The notes beneath the pieces were generated by a model. That model did no database searches. It was not told where the DNA came from and worked only from the letters and a program-made list of their open reading frames with translations. Below, one piece after another: positions 7,137 to 14,905 of a DNA stretch of 31,216 nucleotides. Location: NCBI GenBank assembly GCA_015232165.1, contig JADGAE010000002.1, positions 1 to 31,216 of the forward strand, written 5' to 3'. A program made the translations under genes and the position numbers. Origin of the DNA: Nitrospirota bacterium (lineage in GTDB: Bacteria; Nitrospirota; Thermodesulfovibrionia; Thermodesulfovibrionales; Magnetobacteriaceae). Within the stretch, counting starts at the first letter, position 1; the number at the start of each line of letters is the position of its first letter.

Positions 7137-8462
7137 TTAAAATCCAAACTCTGCAAGCAGGGCGTCAACGTCCCCCTGGTCGGACATAATCCCCTCTCCT
7201 TCCTTAATCTGCGGGCCATGAACCTCTTCGGCCTTTTTCTCATCGACCCGTGTAGCATCAGCCTTAACACCAAAGTACACCACCAGTTGCAACAGTTGTT
7301 CCTCGAGTTCCTTTACGAGTCTGATCACCTTTTTGAGTATCTGTCCTGTCAGGTCTTGAAACTCCTGTGCCAGCATGATCTCAAAGAAGTCATTGCCGAC
7401 TTCCGACAGCTCAGTCTTTATGAAGTTCAGAGAGATGGTTTCCTGCGTGCAGTCCAGGGTATTGAGTTTACCCTCAACGGCATCGAGCTTATCCATCAAC
7501 ACGGACAGCTTGGACTGGTTTTTTTCGGCTATCTCGATGGTTTTACCTGCCGCCTCGTCGGTCTTTGTGATCACCCACTGTAGTTTATCCGTCATATCGG
7601 GCATGTCGTCATGTGCGATGTCGTGCAAGCGGGGGTCGATCATCTGCTTAAAGTCTTTAAAGGAGTCGTGCAGTCTGCGGGTCATCTTGCCAACTTCCGA
7701 GAACAGGTCGCGTTCACCGTAGCTTGAGATCGCCATGATGGCACGTTCGGCCTTTTCGGTGTCGCCATCGGCGAAGGCCTCTATCAGGCCCTGGACCTCG
7801 ACCATTATCTTATCGACGAGGCCTTTTTCTCCACCCCTGTCTACGAGTGACTTCTCAAAGGCCTCCTTTACACCCTGTACGAACCTTTCTCCACCCTTTG
7901 GTGCGACAGTTTCATCGGATGAGGGCAGGGTGACTTCTTCGTCTTCAGTCTTCTCAATGTTGGCATTGTCACTGCCGATAGAGTCAGCCATGACAACATG
8001 GTGTTCCTCCGTCTCCGTAGTGGCCATCATCGCAAGATCATCCCTGTTGAGCATCTTTGCCAGGTCTATGACGAGCACCATTCTGTTGTCGCCGAGGTTG
8101 GCAATCCCTCTGAGACACTCTTCGGTGTCTCGTCTACAAACGAGTTCTATATCTCTTTTTATGGCGTCCTCTTCGATGTTCATGACGCCGGTGATTGAGT
8201 CTACTTTAACGCCAAAGGTCACCCTACCTATGCCGGTGACGATGATGTTGCCCTTGGGCTCCGAGTCGCAACTGTCAAGTCCGAGTTTTCTCTTGAGGTC
8301 AATGACCGAAATAGTCTTCCCTCTGAGGTTGATAATGCCAAGTACGTGCCGTGGCGTATGGGGGAGTTTGGTCGTCTGTGAGGGTTTCATGATCTCCTGC
8401 ACCACGAGTATTGGGATGACGTACTCCTCCTTTCCCAGGTTAAACCCTATGTACTGGGTCAT
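7137..8462 (-). CDS. CheW-CheZ fusion: array adaptor joined to CheY phosphatase
   Basis: A 441-residue protein with two recognisable halves. Residues 1-145 form a CheW domain (KEEYVIPILVVQEIM, HVLGIINLRGKTISVIDLKRKL). After an acidic linker, residues about 245-441 resemble CheZ. DLFSEVGKMTRRLHDSF (252-268) matches its N-terminal helix, QEFQDLTGQ (366-374) matches the phosphatase active site with the acidic D370 and glutamine Q374 equivalents of E. coli D143 and Q147, and the C-terminal SDQGDVDALLAEFGF matches the CheY-tethering peptide. CheZ dephosphorylates CheY-P; fusing it to CheW would place that activity at the receptor array. GGGGAG precedes the ATG. The gene lies between cheY and cheA on the same strand. 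The family assignment of each half rests on motif recognition; the fusion itself is one uninterrupted frame. Confidence 0.9.
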   Translation of the reverse strand: MTQYIGFNLGKEEYVIPILVVQEIMKPSQTTKLPHTPRHVLGIINLRGKTISVIDLKRKLGLDSCDSEPKGNIIVTGIGRVTFGVKVDSITGVMNIEEDAIKRDIELVCRRDTEECLRGIANLGDNRMVLVIDLAKMLNRDDLAMMATTETEEHHVVMADSIGSDNANIEKTEDEEVTLPSSDETVAPKGGERFVQGVKEAFEKSLVDRGGEKGLVDKIMVEVQGLIEAFADGDTEKAERAIMAISSYGERDLFSEVGKMTRRLHDSFKDFKQMIDPRLHDIAHDDMPDMTDKLQWVITKTDEAAGKTIEIAEKNQSKLSVLMDKLDAVEGKLNTLDCTQETISLNFIKTELSEVGNDFFEIMLAQEFQDLTGQILKKVIRLVKELEEQLLQLVVYFGVKADATRVDEKKAEEVHGPQIKEGEGIMSDQGDVDALLAEFGF

Positions 8463-8532
8463 GTGGTCTCCCCTGCCGACTTCCCCGTGGGCACCCCTGC
8501 CGACACCGCTACGCTGGCGTATTGCAAAGTGG

Positions 8533-8922
8533 TTACTTCTTCAGCTTTTCAAATATCTTGTCGATCTTTTCCTTGAGGACATCGGCCGTAAAGGGCTTGA
8601 TCACGTAGTTATTTACGCCGGCCTTTACGGCCTCAACCACCTGTTCTTTTTCGGCTTCGGCGGTGACCATAAGCACCGGCATTGACTTTAGTTTTGCGTC
8701 GCTTCTTACCCTCTTTAACAATTCCAGACCTGAGACGTTGGGCATGTTCCAGTCGGTGACAAGGAAGTCAAAACCGCCACTCTTGAGTTTGGTGAAGGCC
8801 TGTTCGCCATCCTCAGCCTCTTCTATTTTGTCAAACCCGAGTTGTTTCAAGATGTTTTTCACTATCCTTCTCATAGTGGAAAAGTCGTCTACTACCAGTA
8901 TCTTCATGTTTTTATCATACAT
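8533..8922 (-). CDS. cheY: Chemotaxis response regulator CheY
   Basis: A 129-residue single receiver domain with D12/D13, phospho-acceptor D57 ([19 protein letters not shown]), T87, the aromatic switch position Y106 and K109. The DWNMPN block and [16 protein letters not shown] helix are very close to enterobacterial CheY, so this is the best candidate for the regulator that binds FliM. The sequence upstream of the ATG contains GGAGG nine bases away. It lies between a second receiver gene and the CheW-CheZ fusion that presumably dephosphorylates it. Confidence 0.95.
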   Translation of the reverse strand: MYDKNMKILVVDDFSTMRRIVKNILKQLGFDKIEEAEDGEQAFTKLKSGGFDFLVTDWNMPNVSGLELLKRVRSDAKLKSMPVLMVTAEAEKEQVVEAVKAGVNNYVIKPFTADVLKEKIDKIFEKLKK

Positions 8923-8948
8923 AACACAATACCTCCGTTTTTTTGTCG

Positions 8949-9311
8949 TTATTGCTTTAGGATATTTTTTATATTTCTGGTGACTGCCTCTGCAGTCACG
9001 GGTTTAACCATATAGCCATTGGCACCGGCTTCAAAGGACAGTTCCCTGTCGATGTCGTCGTCTTCGGTTGTAATCAACATAATCGGTACGGACTTAAAAG
9101 ACGGGTCTGCCCTGAGGGTCCTGGTCAGTTCCAGGCCGTCCATATAGGGCATGTTCAGGTCGGTGAGTATGAAGTCCACATCGTTGTAGGCTAGTTTCTC
9201 TATTGCGTCCAGTCCGTTCTCTGCATAGACAGGTTCATATCCGCTGCTTATCAGATAAAGCCCCAATATCTTTCTGGTTGTTCTATCGTCATCTACAATC
9301 ATGATCTTCAT
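8949..9311 (-). CDS. Second CheY-like single-domain response regulator
   Basis: A 120-residue receiver domain with an [11 protein letters not shown] acidic pocket, phospho-acceptor D51 in [14 protein letters not shown], a conserved T in ITTEDDD and the KP motif in [11 protein letters not shown] chose ATG 9311 over an in-frame GTG at 9320 because GGTGAGGTG sits six bases upstream of the ATG. It is more diverged from classical CheY than its neighbour and could be a phosphate sink, a competing motor regulator or an output to another process. It sits 24 bases downstream of cheR and 26 bases upstream of cheY. Confidence 0.9.
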   Translation of the reverse strand: MKIMIVDDDRTTRKILGLYLISSGYEPVYAENGLDAIEKLAYNDVDFILTDLNMPYMDGLELTRTLRADPSFKSVPIMLITTEDDDIDRELSFEAGANGYMVKPVTAEAVTRNIKNILKQ

Positions 9312-9335
9312 ACTCTGCACCTCACCATATAAGTT

Positions 9336-10157
9336 CTAAGCCTTTTGATATACTACCGTCTTACCAATTATTTGCGGCCTGAAGAGCCGGGTTATGTCAT
9401 GCAAACTTTCGGCCATACCTATAAAGAGATATCCGCCTGCTCTCAGGGATTCGTAAAGGTTGGTTACGGCCTTGAGTTTGGCCTTCTTATCGAAGTAAAT
9501 AAGTACGTTCCGGCAGAGAATTATATCCATTTCACGGAAGCCCCTGACCTTTTTATCATCAATAAGGTTTATTTGCACGAACTTCACCTTTGCCTTGACA
9601 TCATTGTTGAGCGTATAATTTGTGGCCGTACTTTGTTTGAAATACCTTTTCATATACTGTTCCGGTATATTTCTAAGGGCATACTGACCATAGCTTGCGT
9701 TCTGCGCCCTTTCGAGCACCACGTCGCTGATATCGGAGGCCAGCATTTCAAATTTTACCGAGCATGTTTTAGGGTTTTCCATAAGCATCATTGCTATTGT
9801 ATAGGGTTCCTCACCCGTTGAACATGCCGCAGACCATAGTTTCATAGTCTGGAGTTTTCTTTCTTCCTTTATTTTTGGCACCAACTGTTGCACCAGGACC
9901 TCCAACTGCTGGACCTCCCGGAAGAAAAAAGTCTCGTTTGTTGTAATTTTATCATACAGTACCTTTAGTTCGGTTTTATCCGTGTTGTACTTTAGCAGGT
10001 AGAAGTAGTCTTCGTAGCTACCGATCTTTTTCTCCTCAAGTCTCTTAGACAATCTGTTTTCTATGAAATACTTCTTTGTATCCGGTATATATATTCCAGT
10101 GGTGTCATATATAAAGTCCCTGAGGTCTTTAAAGGTCTCATCCTTAAGTGCCATCAT
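9336..10157 (-). CDS. cheR: Chemotaxis protein methyltransferase CheR
   Basis: A 273-residue SAM-dependent methyltransferase that methylates glutamates of chemoreceptors. The N-terminal helical domain (1-75) contains NRLSKRL. Residues 74-80 (NETFFFR) and the SAM-binding loop WSAACSTGEEPY (108-119) are typical, as are RNVLIYFD (216-223) and the C-terminal GGYLFIGMAESL. The length matches the family. Its ATG overlaps the stop of the HEAT-repeat gene by four bases (ATGA), which suggests translational coupling. Confidence 0.97.
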   Translation of the reverse strand: MMALKDETFKDLRDFIYDTTGIYIPDTKKYFIENRLSKRLEEKKIGSYEDYFYLLKYNTDKTELKVLYDKITTNETFFFREVQQLEVLVQQLVPKIKEERKLQTMKLWSAACSTGEEPYTIAMMLMENPKTCSVKFEMLASDISDVVLERAQNASYGQYALRNIPEQYMKRYFKQSTATNYTLNNDVKAKVKFVQINLIDDKKVRGFREMDIILCRNVLIYFDKKAKLKAVTNLYESLRAGGYLFIGMAESLHDITRLFRPQIIGKTVVYQKA

Positions 10158-12007
10158 AGGGACTGTATGGCCTCCTCGGCCTTCATTCTGATGGAGGCAT
10201 TTGGGTGGTCTCTCATAGGCAGCAGGGCATTATAGGCATCTATGCTTCCGAGCTTGACAAGGGCCTCAATGGCACCCAGTACCACGAGGGGTTCGGTATC
10301 GCGTAAGGCGGCGATCAGGTCGCCCAGGTGCTCTTGTGACCTGTTGTTTGCAACGGCCTTGATGGCATAGAACCTTACCCACATATCTATGTCGTGCATG
10401 GCACTCAACAGTGCCTCGGAAACGCTGCCCAACTGACCCAGGCCCATAACGGCCACCTTTCGTATCTGTGCACTGGGGTCATGGAGGCCTTCTTCGAGTC
10501 TCTGTTGTGCCTCTTTGGACTTAAATGACGGCAACCGTGCAAGGGCGGCAGCCTTAACGCCCTCATGACTATCGTGAGAGAGTCTCATGATAAGCTGTAT
10601 ATCCTTGCCGTACCTGGCAACATATGTCTTTATATTATTTGGATATCCCTCTATGTTTTTTAAGAATTCCTCACTACCAAGATACAGCAGGGCCTGGACG
10701 GACTCTTCTATGACGTCATCGCACCTTTCATTTCCGAGCAGTTCGGAGATAGGCTCATAGGCCCTGATGTTTCCTATTTTGCGTAGGGCATAGACCACCT
10801 GCAATTTCATGTGACAGTCATCGTCTTTGAGGGCCTCTATGAGGGCCTCCACGCAGCGTTCGTCGGCGACTGAGACCAGTGCCCTGGCTGCCCCGCGTCT
10901 GATATCCCTGAAGGGGCCTCGCAACAGGTCTATAAGCTCCTGCGTAGCCGCCGTGCACTTGAGCCTGCCAAGGAGTTCTACCAGAAGGGCCTTGGCCCTG
11001 AAGCGCAGTGTTACACGCTCCCTGAGTATGCTTATCAGGCTGTCGCAGTCGGCAATTTCAATAAGGGCATCAATGACGACCCGGTAACGTTCGTCCTCTT
11101 CCGGATACGATGTATCCAGGGAACCGGCCAGTTCTATGAGCGTTAAGATGACACGCTTTTCCTTCAGTACCTTCAAGCCCTTTATCGCCGTTAGTTTCTC
11201 TTCCCAATTATCGGTGTTTAACATATTGATTAGTTCATCGGCGATATAGCCCATGTCGGGTTCGATACCGAGGTTGACCAGGCTCTTGACGGCCACGGCC
11301 CTGTTAAAGCTGTCCAGGTTTTGGATGCAGTAGATCAATGCCTCTTTGGACTGCTTTGACGGTATCTTGCCAAGGGTCTCAAGGGCCGCATATTTTATTA
11401 CGTTTGAGTTGCTTCTAAACAGTCGGAATATGGAGTCTACGGCCTCTTCTGCCCTCATCTTGCCGATGGCTTCAAGGGCTGCAAAGACCACCCACTCTTC
11501 CGTGTCACACAGTGCGGGTTCAAGGTGCTCTACGGCGCGTTTGTCCCCCAGCAGACCGAGGGCGCGACATGCCGCCGCTCGCACGTTTGGATTGAAATCC
11601 CTTAGCAACGGGACCACCTTGTTAATGTCCACGTCGGTAATTATATCGCCCATGAGGTCAAGGGCGAATTTCTTGACATCGTCGTCCTTGTCCTGCAGCA
11701 GGTCGTACAGCAGGGGGACTGTGATCTTACCCAGTTCCTTGAGGATAACCAGGGCGGCATTTCTCTGCGCCGGGCCTTTTCTGAGCACGGGGATGGTCAT
11801 ATAGGCCACCACCTCACCGCCTATCTTTATAAGCGACTGCATGGCGGCATCCAGGACGGCTGTGTTGGTATCGGACAGTGCCCTGATCAGGGGGTAGATG
11901 GCTCGCTCATCTCCCTCTGAGAGCATTGTGGCCGCTGCTCGCCTGTCAGAGACGTCTGCACTGTCTAACTTCCTGAGTAACGAATATAGCTTTTTTGCCT
12001 GCAACAT
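10154..12007 (-). CDS. HEAT-repeat protein in the chemotaxis operon
   Basis: A 617-residue protein made almost entirely of HEAT/PBS-lyase-type helical repeats of about 31 residues; I can pick out at least a dozen (for example VRAAACRALGLLGDKRAVEHL and IRRGAARALVSVADERCVEAL). There is no signal peptide, membrane segment or enzymatic motif. Such superhelical repeats are usually protein-binding scaffolds. It shares a four-base overlap with cheR, so it is probably produced together with the adaptation enzyme and may act in the array. Its actual partner is unknown. A weak AGGGAA ribosome site precedes the ATG. The 91-base gap upstream is AT-rich and holds an ATTATA (12021-12026, TATAAT on the minus strand) too close to the start to be a convincing promoter. 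Confidence 0.85.
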   Translation of the reverse strand: MLQAKKLYSLLRKLDSADVSDRRAAATMLSEGDERAIYPLIRALSDTNTAVLDAAMQSLIKIGGEVVAYMTIPVLRKGPAQRNAALVILKELGKITVPLLYDLLQDKDDDVKKFALDLMGDIITDVDINKVVPLLRDFNPNVRAAACRALGLLGDKRAVEHLEPALCDTEEWVVFAALEAIGKMRAEEAVDSIFRLFRSNSNVIKYAALETLGKIPSKQSKEALIYCIQNLDSFNRAVAVKSLVNLGIEPDMGYIADELINMLNTDNWEEKLTAIKGLKVLKEKRVILTLIELAGSLDTSYPEEDERYRVVIDALIEIADCDSLISILRERVTLRFRAKALLVELLGRLKCTAATQELIDLLRGPFRDIRRGAARALVSVADERCVEALIEALKDDDCHMKLQVVYALRKIGNIRAYEPISELLGNERCDDVIEESVQALLYLGSEEFLKNIEGYPNNIKTYVARYGKDIQLIMRLSHDSHEGVKAAALARLPSFKSKEAQQRLEEGLHDPSAQIRKVAVMGLGQLGSVSEALLSAMHDIDMWVRFYAIKAVANNRSQEHLGDLIAALRDTEPLVVLGAIEALVKLGSIDAYNALLPMRDHPNASIRMKAEEAIQSL

Positions 12008-12098
12008 AAATTCCCTGTATATTATATGATTTTTTTAGTGCAAAAGAAAAGGGGATTTTTATTAAAACTTAATTGTCTGGTTGTTAATTGATCAGTTG

Positions 12099-12842
12099 TT
12101 ACAGGGGATTGTTGGCCGTGAGCATTGCCTTCATCCTCAGTATTGCCTGACTGTGCAGTTGGCACACCCTGCCTTCGGAGAGACTGAGCACCTTGCCTAT
12201 CTCCTTCATTGTCAGTTCATCCCAATAGTACAGCGACAGAACCATTTTTTCCTTGTACGGCAGGCCGTCTATCAAGCCGGCAAGGGTGTTGCGCTGGGAC
12301 AGTTCTATCAATTGGGTGAGCGGGTCCTTACCGGAGGTATCCGGGATGTTATCCACCATGTTGAGGTCTTCACCGCCGGAGAGTTTGCCGCTGAAGTCTT
12401 CAAATCTCAGCGTGATTACGCTGTCGGCGTCTTTTAGTATCTTATAGTAATCATCCAGAGAGATGTTAAGCCCCTCTGCTACCTCTTCATCCTCGGGGGC
12501 ACGACCAAGTTTCCTTTCCAGGGTCACAAACATTCCCTTGACTTCGCAGATCTTTTCCTTGAGCGACCTGGAGGCCGTATCGAAGTTCCTAAGCTCATCC
12601 AGCATTGCCCCCTTGATCCGGAACTCGGCAAATGTCTTGAGTTTGGACTTGTTGGGGTCATAGTTTTCGATGGCATCCAACAGCCCTATGATGCCGACGC
12701 TTATGAGGTCGTCCACGGTGAGCTGCGGCGGTATGCGGTTGAGCAACCTAAAGGCGGTATACTTGATAAACGGGAGGAAGTCCTTTATTATCTCTTCCCT
12801 CTGTTCGTTACTGATGTCGGTTTTATATGCCTTTGCACCCAT
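12099..12842 (-). CDS. fliA: RNA polymerase sigma factor for flagellar operon FliA (sigma-28)
   Basis: A 247-residue sigma-70 family protein lacking region 1. Region 2 shows DDLISVGIIGLLDAIENYDP and FAEFRIKGAMLDELRNFD, region 3 follows, and region 4 contains SLYYWDELTMKEIGKVLSLS followed by EGRVCQLHSQAI, a helix-turn-helix for the -35 element. This pattern and the location after flhG are typical of FliA/WhiG, which directs late flagellar and chemotaxis genes. It starts two bases after the flhG stop, so it is almost certainly in the same operon. An anti-sigma factor FlgM is not visible in the window. Confidence 0.95.
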   Translation of the reverse strand: MGAKAYKTDISNEQREEIIKDFLPFIKYTAFRLLNRIPPQLTVDDLISVGIIGLLDAIENYDPNKSKLKTFAEFRIKGAMLDELRNFDTASRSLKEKICEVKGMFVTLERKLGRAPEDEEVAEGLNISLDDYYKILKDADSVITLRFEDFSGKLSGGEDLNMVDNIPDTSGKDPLTQLIELSQRNTLAGLIDGLPYKEKMVLSLYYWDELTMKEIGKVLSLSEGRVCQLHSQAILRMKAMLTANNPL

Positions 12843-12844
12843 TG

Positions 12845-13681
12845 TTACTTCTTTGTCGTTTCAGAGGATGAGGAAAGGAGGTTACCGATGAAGAATTGCA
12901 ACGACCCCTTGACCCTGACCTTTGATCTGTTTAATAGTTTTGTAGCCAGTTCCGCGACCTTTTTGGATGCCTTGCTGTCGGGGTAGGCCTCGACGAAGGC
13001 CCTCTGCTTCATTACCGACTTGGTGACGGCATCGTCAAAGGGGATGAATCCCAAATACTCCAGCGATATATGCAAAAACTGTTCAACCGTGTTAAGCAGT
13101 CTTGTAAAGACATCCTTTGCCTGAGCCTCATCCTGTGCGGAGTTGACAAGTACGGTGAGGCTTTTCTCCTGATACCCCGTATAGAGCACCTTTATCAGGG
13201 CGTAGGCATCAGTAATGGCAGTGGGTTGGGGGGAGGTCACGATGATTATCTCCTGGGCGGCTATACAGAAAAAGGCCACGTTTTTAGATATCCCGGCCGC
13301 CGTATCTATCAGGAGCACGTCTATATCTTCCTCGAGCGACTCAAACTCCTCGAGGAATCTCAACCTCTGAAACTCATCCAGATCGGTCATCTCCTGAACC
13401 CCCGAGGCAGCGGGCAGTATCTTGATCCCATATGGTCCCTCCACCATTATATCCCTGAGCTTCATTTCACCGTCGAGTACATGCTGGATATTATATTTTG
13501 GTGCCAGGTGCAGCAACACATCTATGTTACTTAATCCCAGGTCGGCATCCAGTATGAGGACCTTGCGACCCGCCTTTTGGAACGCTATGGCCAGATTAGC
13601 CACCACATTGGTCTTACCAATACCGCCCTTGCCGCTGGCCACGGCTATGGTCCTGACATGGGTCTGTCCTAATATCGACAT
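12845..13681 (-). CDS. flhG: Flagellar number regulator FlhG (MinD-like ATPase)
   Basis: A 278-residue ParA/MinD-type ATPase with deviant Walker A SGKGGIGKT (16-24), the VLILDADLGLSNID loop (D45) and Walker B VLLIDTAAGIS (D126). FlhG, also called FleN or YlxH, works with FlhF to set the number and place of flagella. Its ATG follows the flhF stop codon directly with no gap, as is common for this pair. The basic C-terminal tail may contact the membrane, but no clear MinD-type amphipathic helix can be asserted by eye. Confidence 0.95.
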   Translation of the reverse strand: MSILGQTHVRTIAVASGKGGIGKTNVVANLAIAFQKAGRKVLILDADLGLSNIDVLLHLAPKYNIQHVLDGEMKLRDIMVEGPYGIKILPAASGVQEMTDLDEFQRLRFLEEFESLEEDIDVLLIDTAAGISKNVAFFCIAAQEIIIVTSPQPTAITDAYALIKVLYTGYQEKSLTVLVNSAQDEAQAKDVFTRLLNTVEQFLHISLEYLGFIPFDDAVTKSVMKQRAFVEAYPDSKASKKVAELATKLLNRSKVRVKGSLQFFIGNLLSSSSETTKK

Positions 13682-14905
13682 CTACAACACCCCTTTTTTG
13701 AGGATCAGGTTGGCCAGCAAGTCAACCGTGGCAAACTCTATATCGTCGGGGACCTTCTGCCCCGTGGTCAGATACGCTATTGGCTTCTGATAGGTCATCA
13801 GCAGGTTGTAGATGGAGCCAAACCTCACGGCCTCATCCACCTTTGTAAAGCCAAGGTAGTTTATCGGCAGTCTCCTGTAGTACTTGTATGCCTCCGTCAG
13901 GAACTCGTCATCGCTGTTGACGCTCATGATCAGGTGCAGCTCAAGAGGCACATCCGTCTGACATATTTCGTTTATGCCCTCGAGGTATTCCTCGTCCTTC
14001 GGGCTTCTGCCCGTGGTATCTATGTAGATAACGTCCTTGGTCTCCGCGTATCTCATCAGATTGCTCTTTAGCTCCTTTGTGTTTGTCACCACCGACAAGG
14101 GTATCCCCAGTATCCTGGCGTATATTCTCACCTGTTCCACCGCGCCTATCCTGTATGTATCGAGGTTTATGATAGCCGCCTTTTTGCCTTCCTTTATGGA
14201 GTTGGCTGCCAGTTTGGCAACGGTGGTGGTCTTACCAACACCCGTTGGGCCTAGCAGCATTACGGCCTTCATATCATTGCCTCGTTTTTTCACCTTCAAG
14301 TTAGCCAGCAACAGCGGCAGCACGTCGTGTACGTCGCGCGCCTTCTCACATAAGAGTATAGCATATTCCTCACGAATTGACCTCTCTCTCAGAAAATATA
14401 ACAGCATCCTCTTCTTTGGCGGTAGGGCCATCTCATAGCCGAGATTTTTCATATCCTGGAGGGTGTCACGGAGGCTTTCTATCTCACCCTTGATATCTTC
14501 GGTGAGTCGTTTGACCAGGTTCTTGAAGTCTGCCGTGTAGTTCTCTGCTATTTTTACCCTGGGGTCTGCCGCCGATGGTGTCGGCTTTGCGGTAGGGTCT
14601 TCCTTGGGGGATTTCTCCTGGTCGCTCTTGGGAGTTTGTGAGGGTGCGGGGGGCTCTGCAGGCCTTGGCTTAGTGGCGTCAGCTTTTCTGATGTGGTCTT
14701 TTTGCACCTCTCGTTTGTCGGTAGTGACCTTGCCTTGGGGTCTTATCTTGTTGATGTCGTAGTCAACGGCTGCTGTCACCTCGACATAGGGGGTATCGCC
14801 ACCTTTCTCCTCCGTTGAGAGGATTATGGCGTCTTCGCTGAGTTCCTTCTTGACCAGCACAAGGGCCTCGGCAAAGGTCTTAGCCTGATATTTCTTAATC
14901 TTCAT
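13682..14905 (-). CDS. flhF: Flagellar biosynthesis GTPase FlhF
   Basis: A 407-residue SRP-type GTPase that places the flagellar export apparatus. A short N-terminal basic segment (MKIKKYQAKTFAEAL) and a Lys/Pro-rich linker (about 50-115) precede the NG domain. G1 is GPTGVGKTT (219-227), G2 DTYRIGAVEQ (249-258), G3 DTTGRS (296-301) and G4 TKVDEA (354-359). All nucleotide-binding motifs are intact. The start overlaps the end of flhA by 11 bases, with AGGAG seven bases ahead of the ATG, so coupling to flhA is likely. Confidence 0.96.
   Translation of the reverse strand: MKIKKYQAKTFAEALVLVKKELSEDAIILSTEEKGGDTPYVEVTAAVDYDINKIRPQGKVTTDKREVQKDHIRKADATKPRPAEPPAPSQTPKSDQEKSPKEDPTAKPTPSAADPRVKIAENYTADFKNLVKRLTEDIKGEIESLRDTLQDMKNLGYEMALPPKKRMLLYFLRERSIREEYAILLCEKARDVHDVLPLLLANLKVKKRGNDMKAVMLLGPTGVGKTTTVAKLAANSIKEGKKAAIINLDTYRIGAVEQVRIYARILGIPLSVVTNTKELKSNLMRYAETKDVIYIDTTGRSPKDEEYLEGINEICQTDVPLELHLIMSVNSDDEFLTEAYKYYRRLPINYLGFTKVDEAVRFGSIYNLLMTYQKPIAYLTTGQKVPDDIEFATVDLLANLILKKGVL

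Noticed and set aside
8470..8504. Direct repeat CCCCTGCCGAC (twice) between cheY and the CheW-CheZ gene.
   Set aside because: Two 11-base copies only, no further structure, and one overlaps the ribosome-binding region; probably chance or a small duplication.
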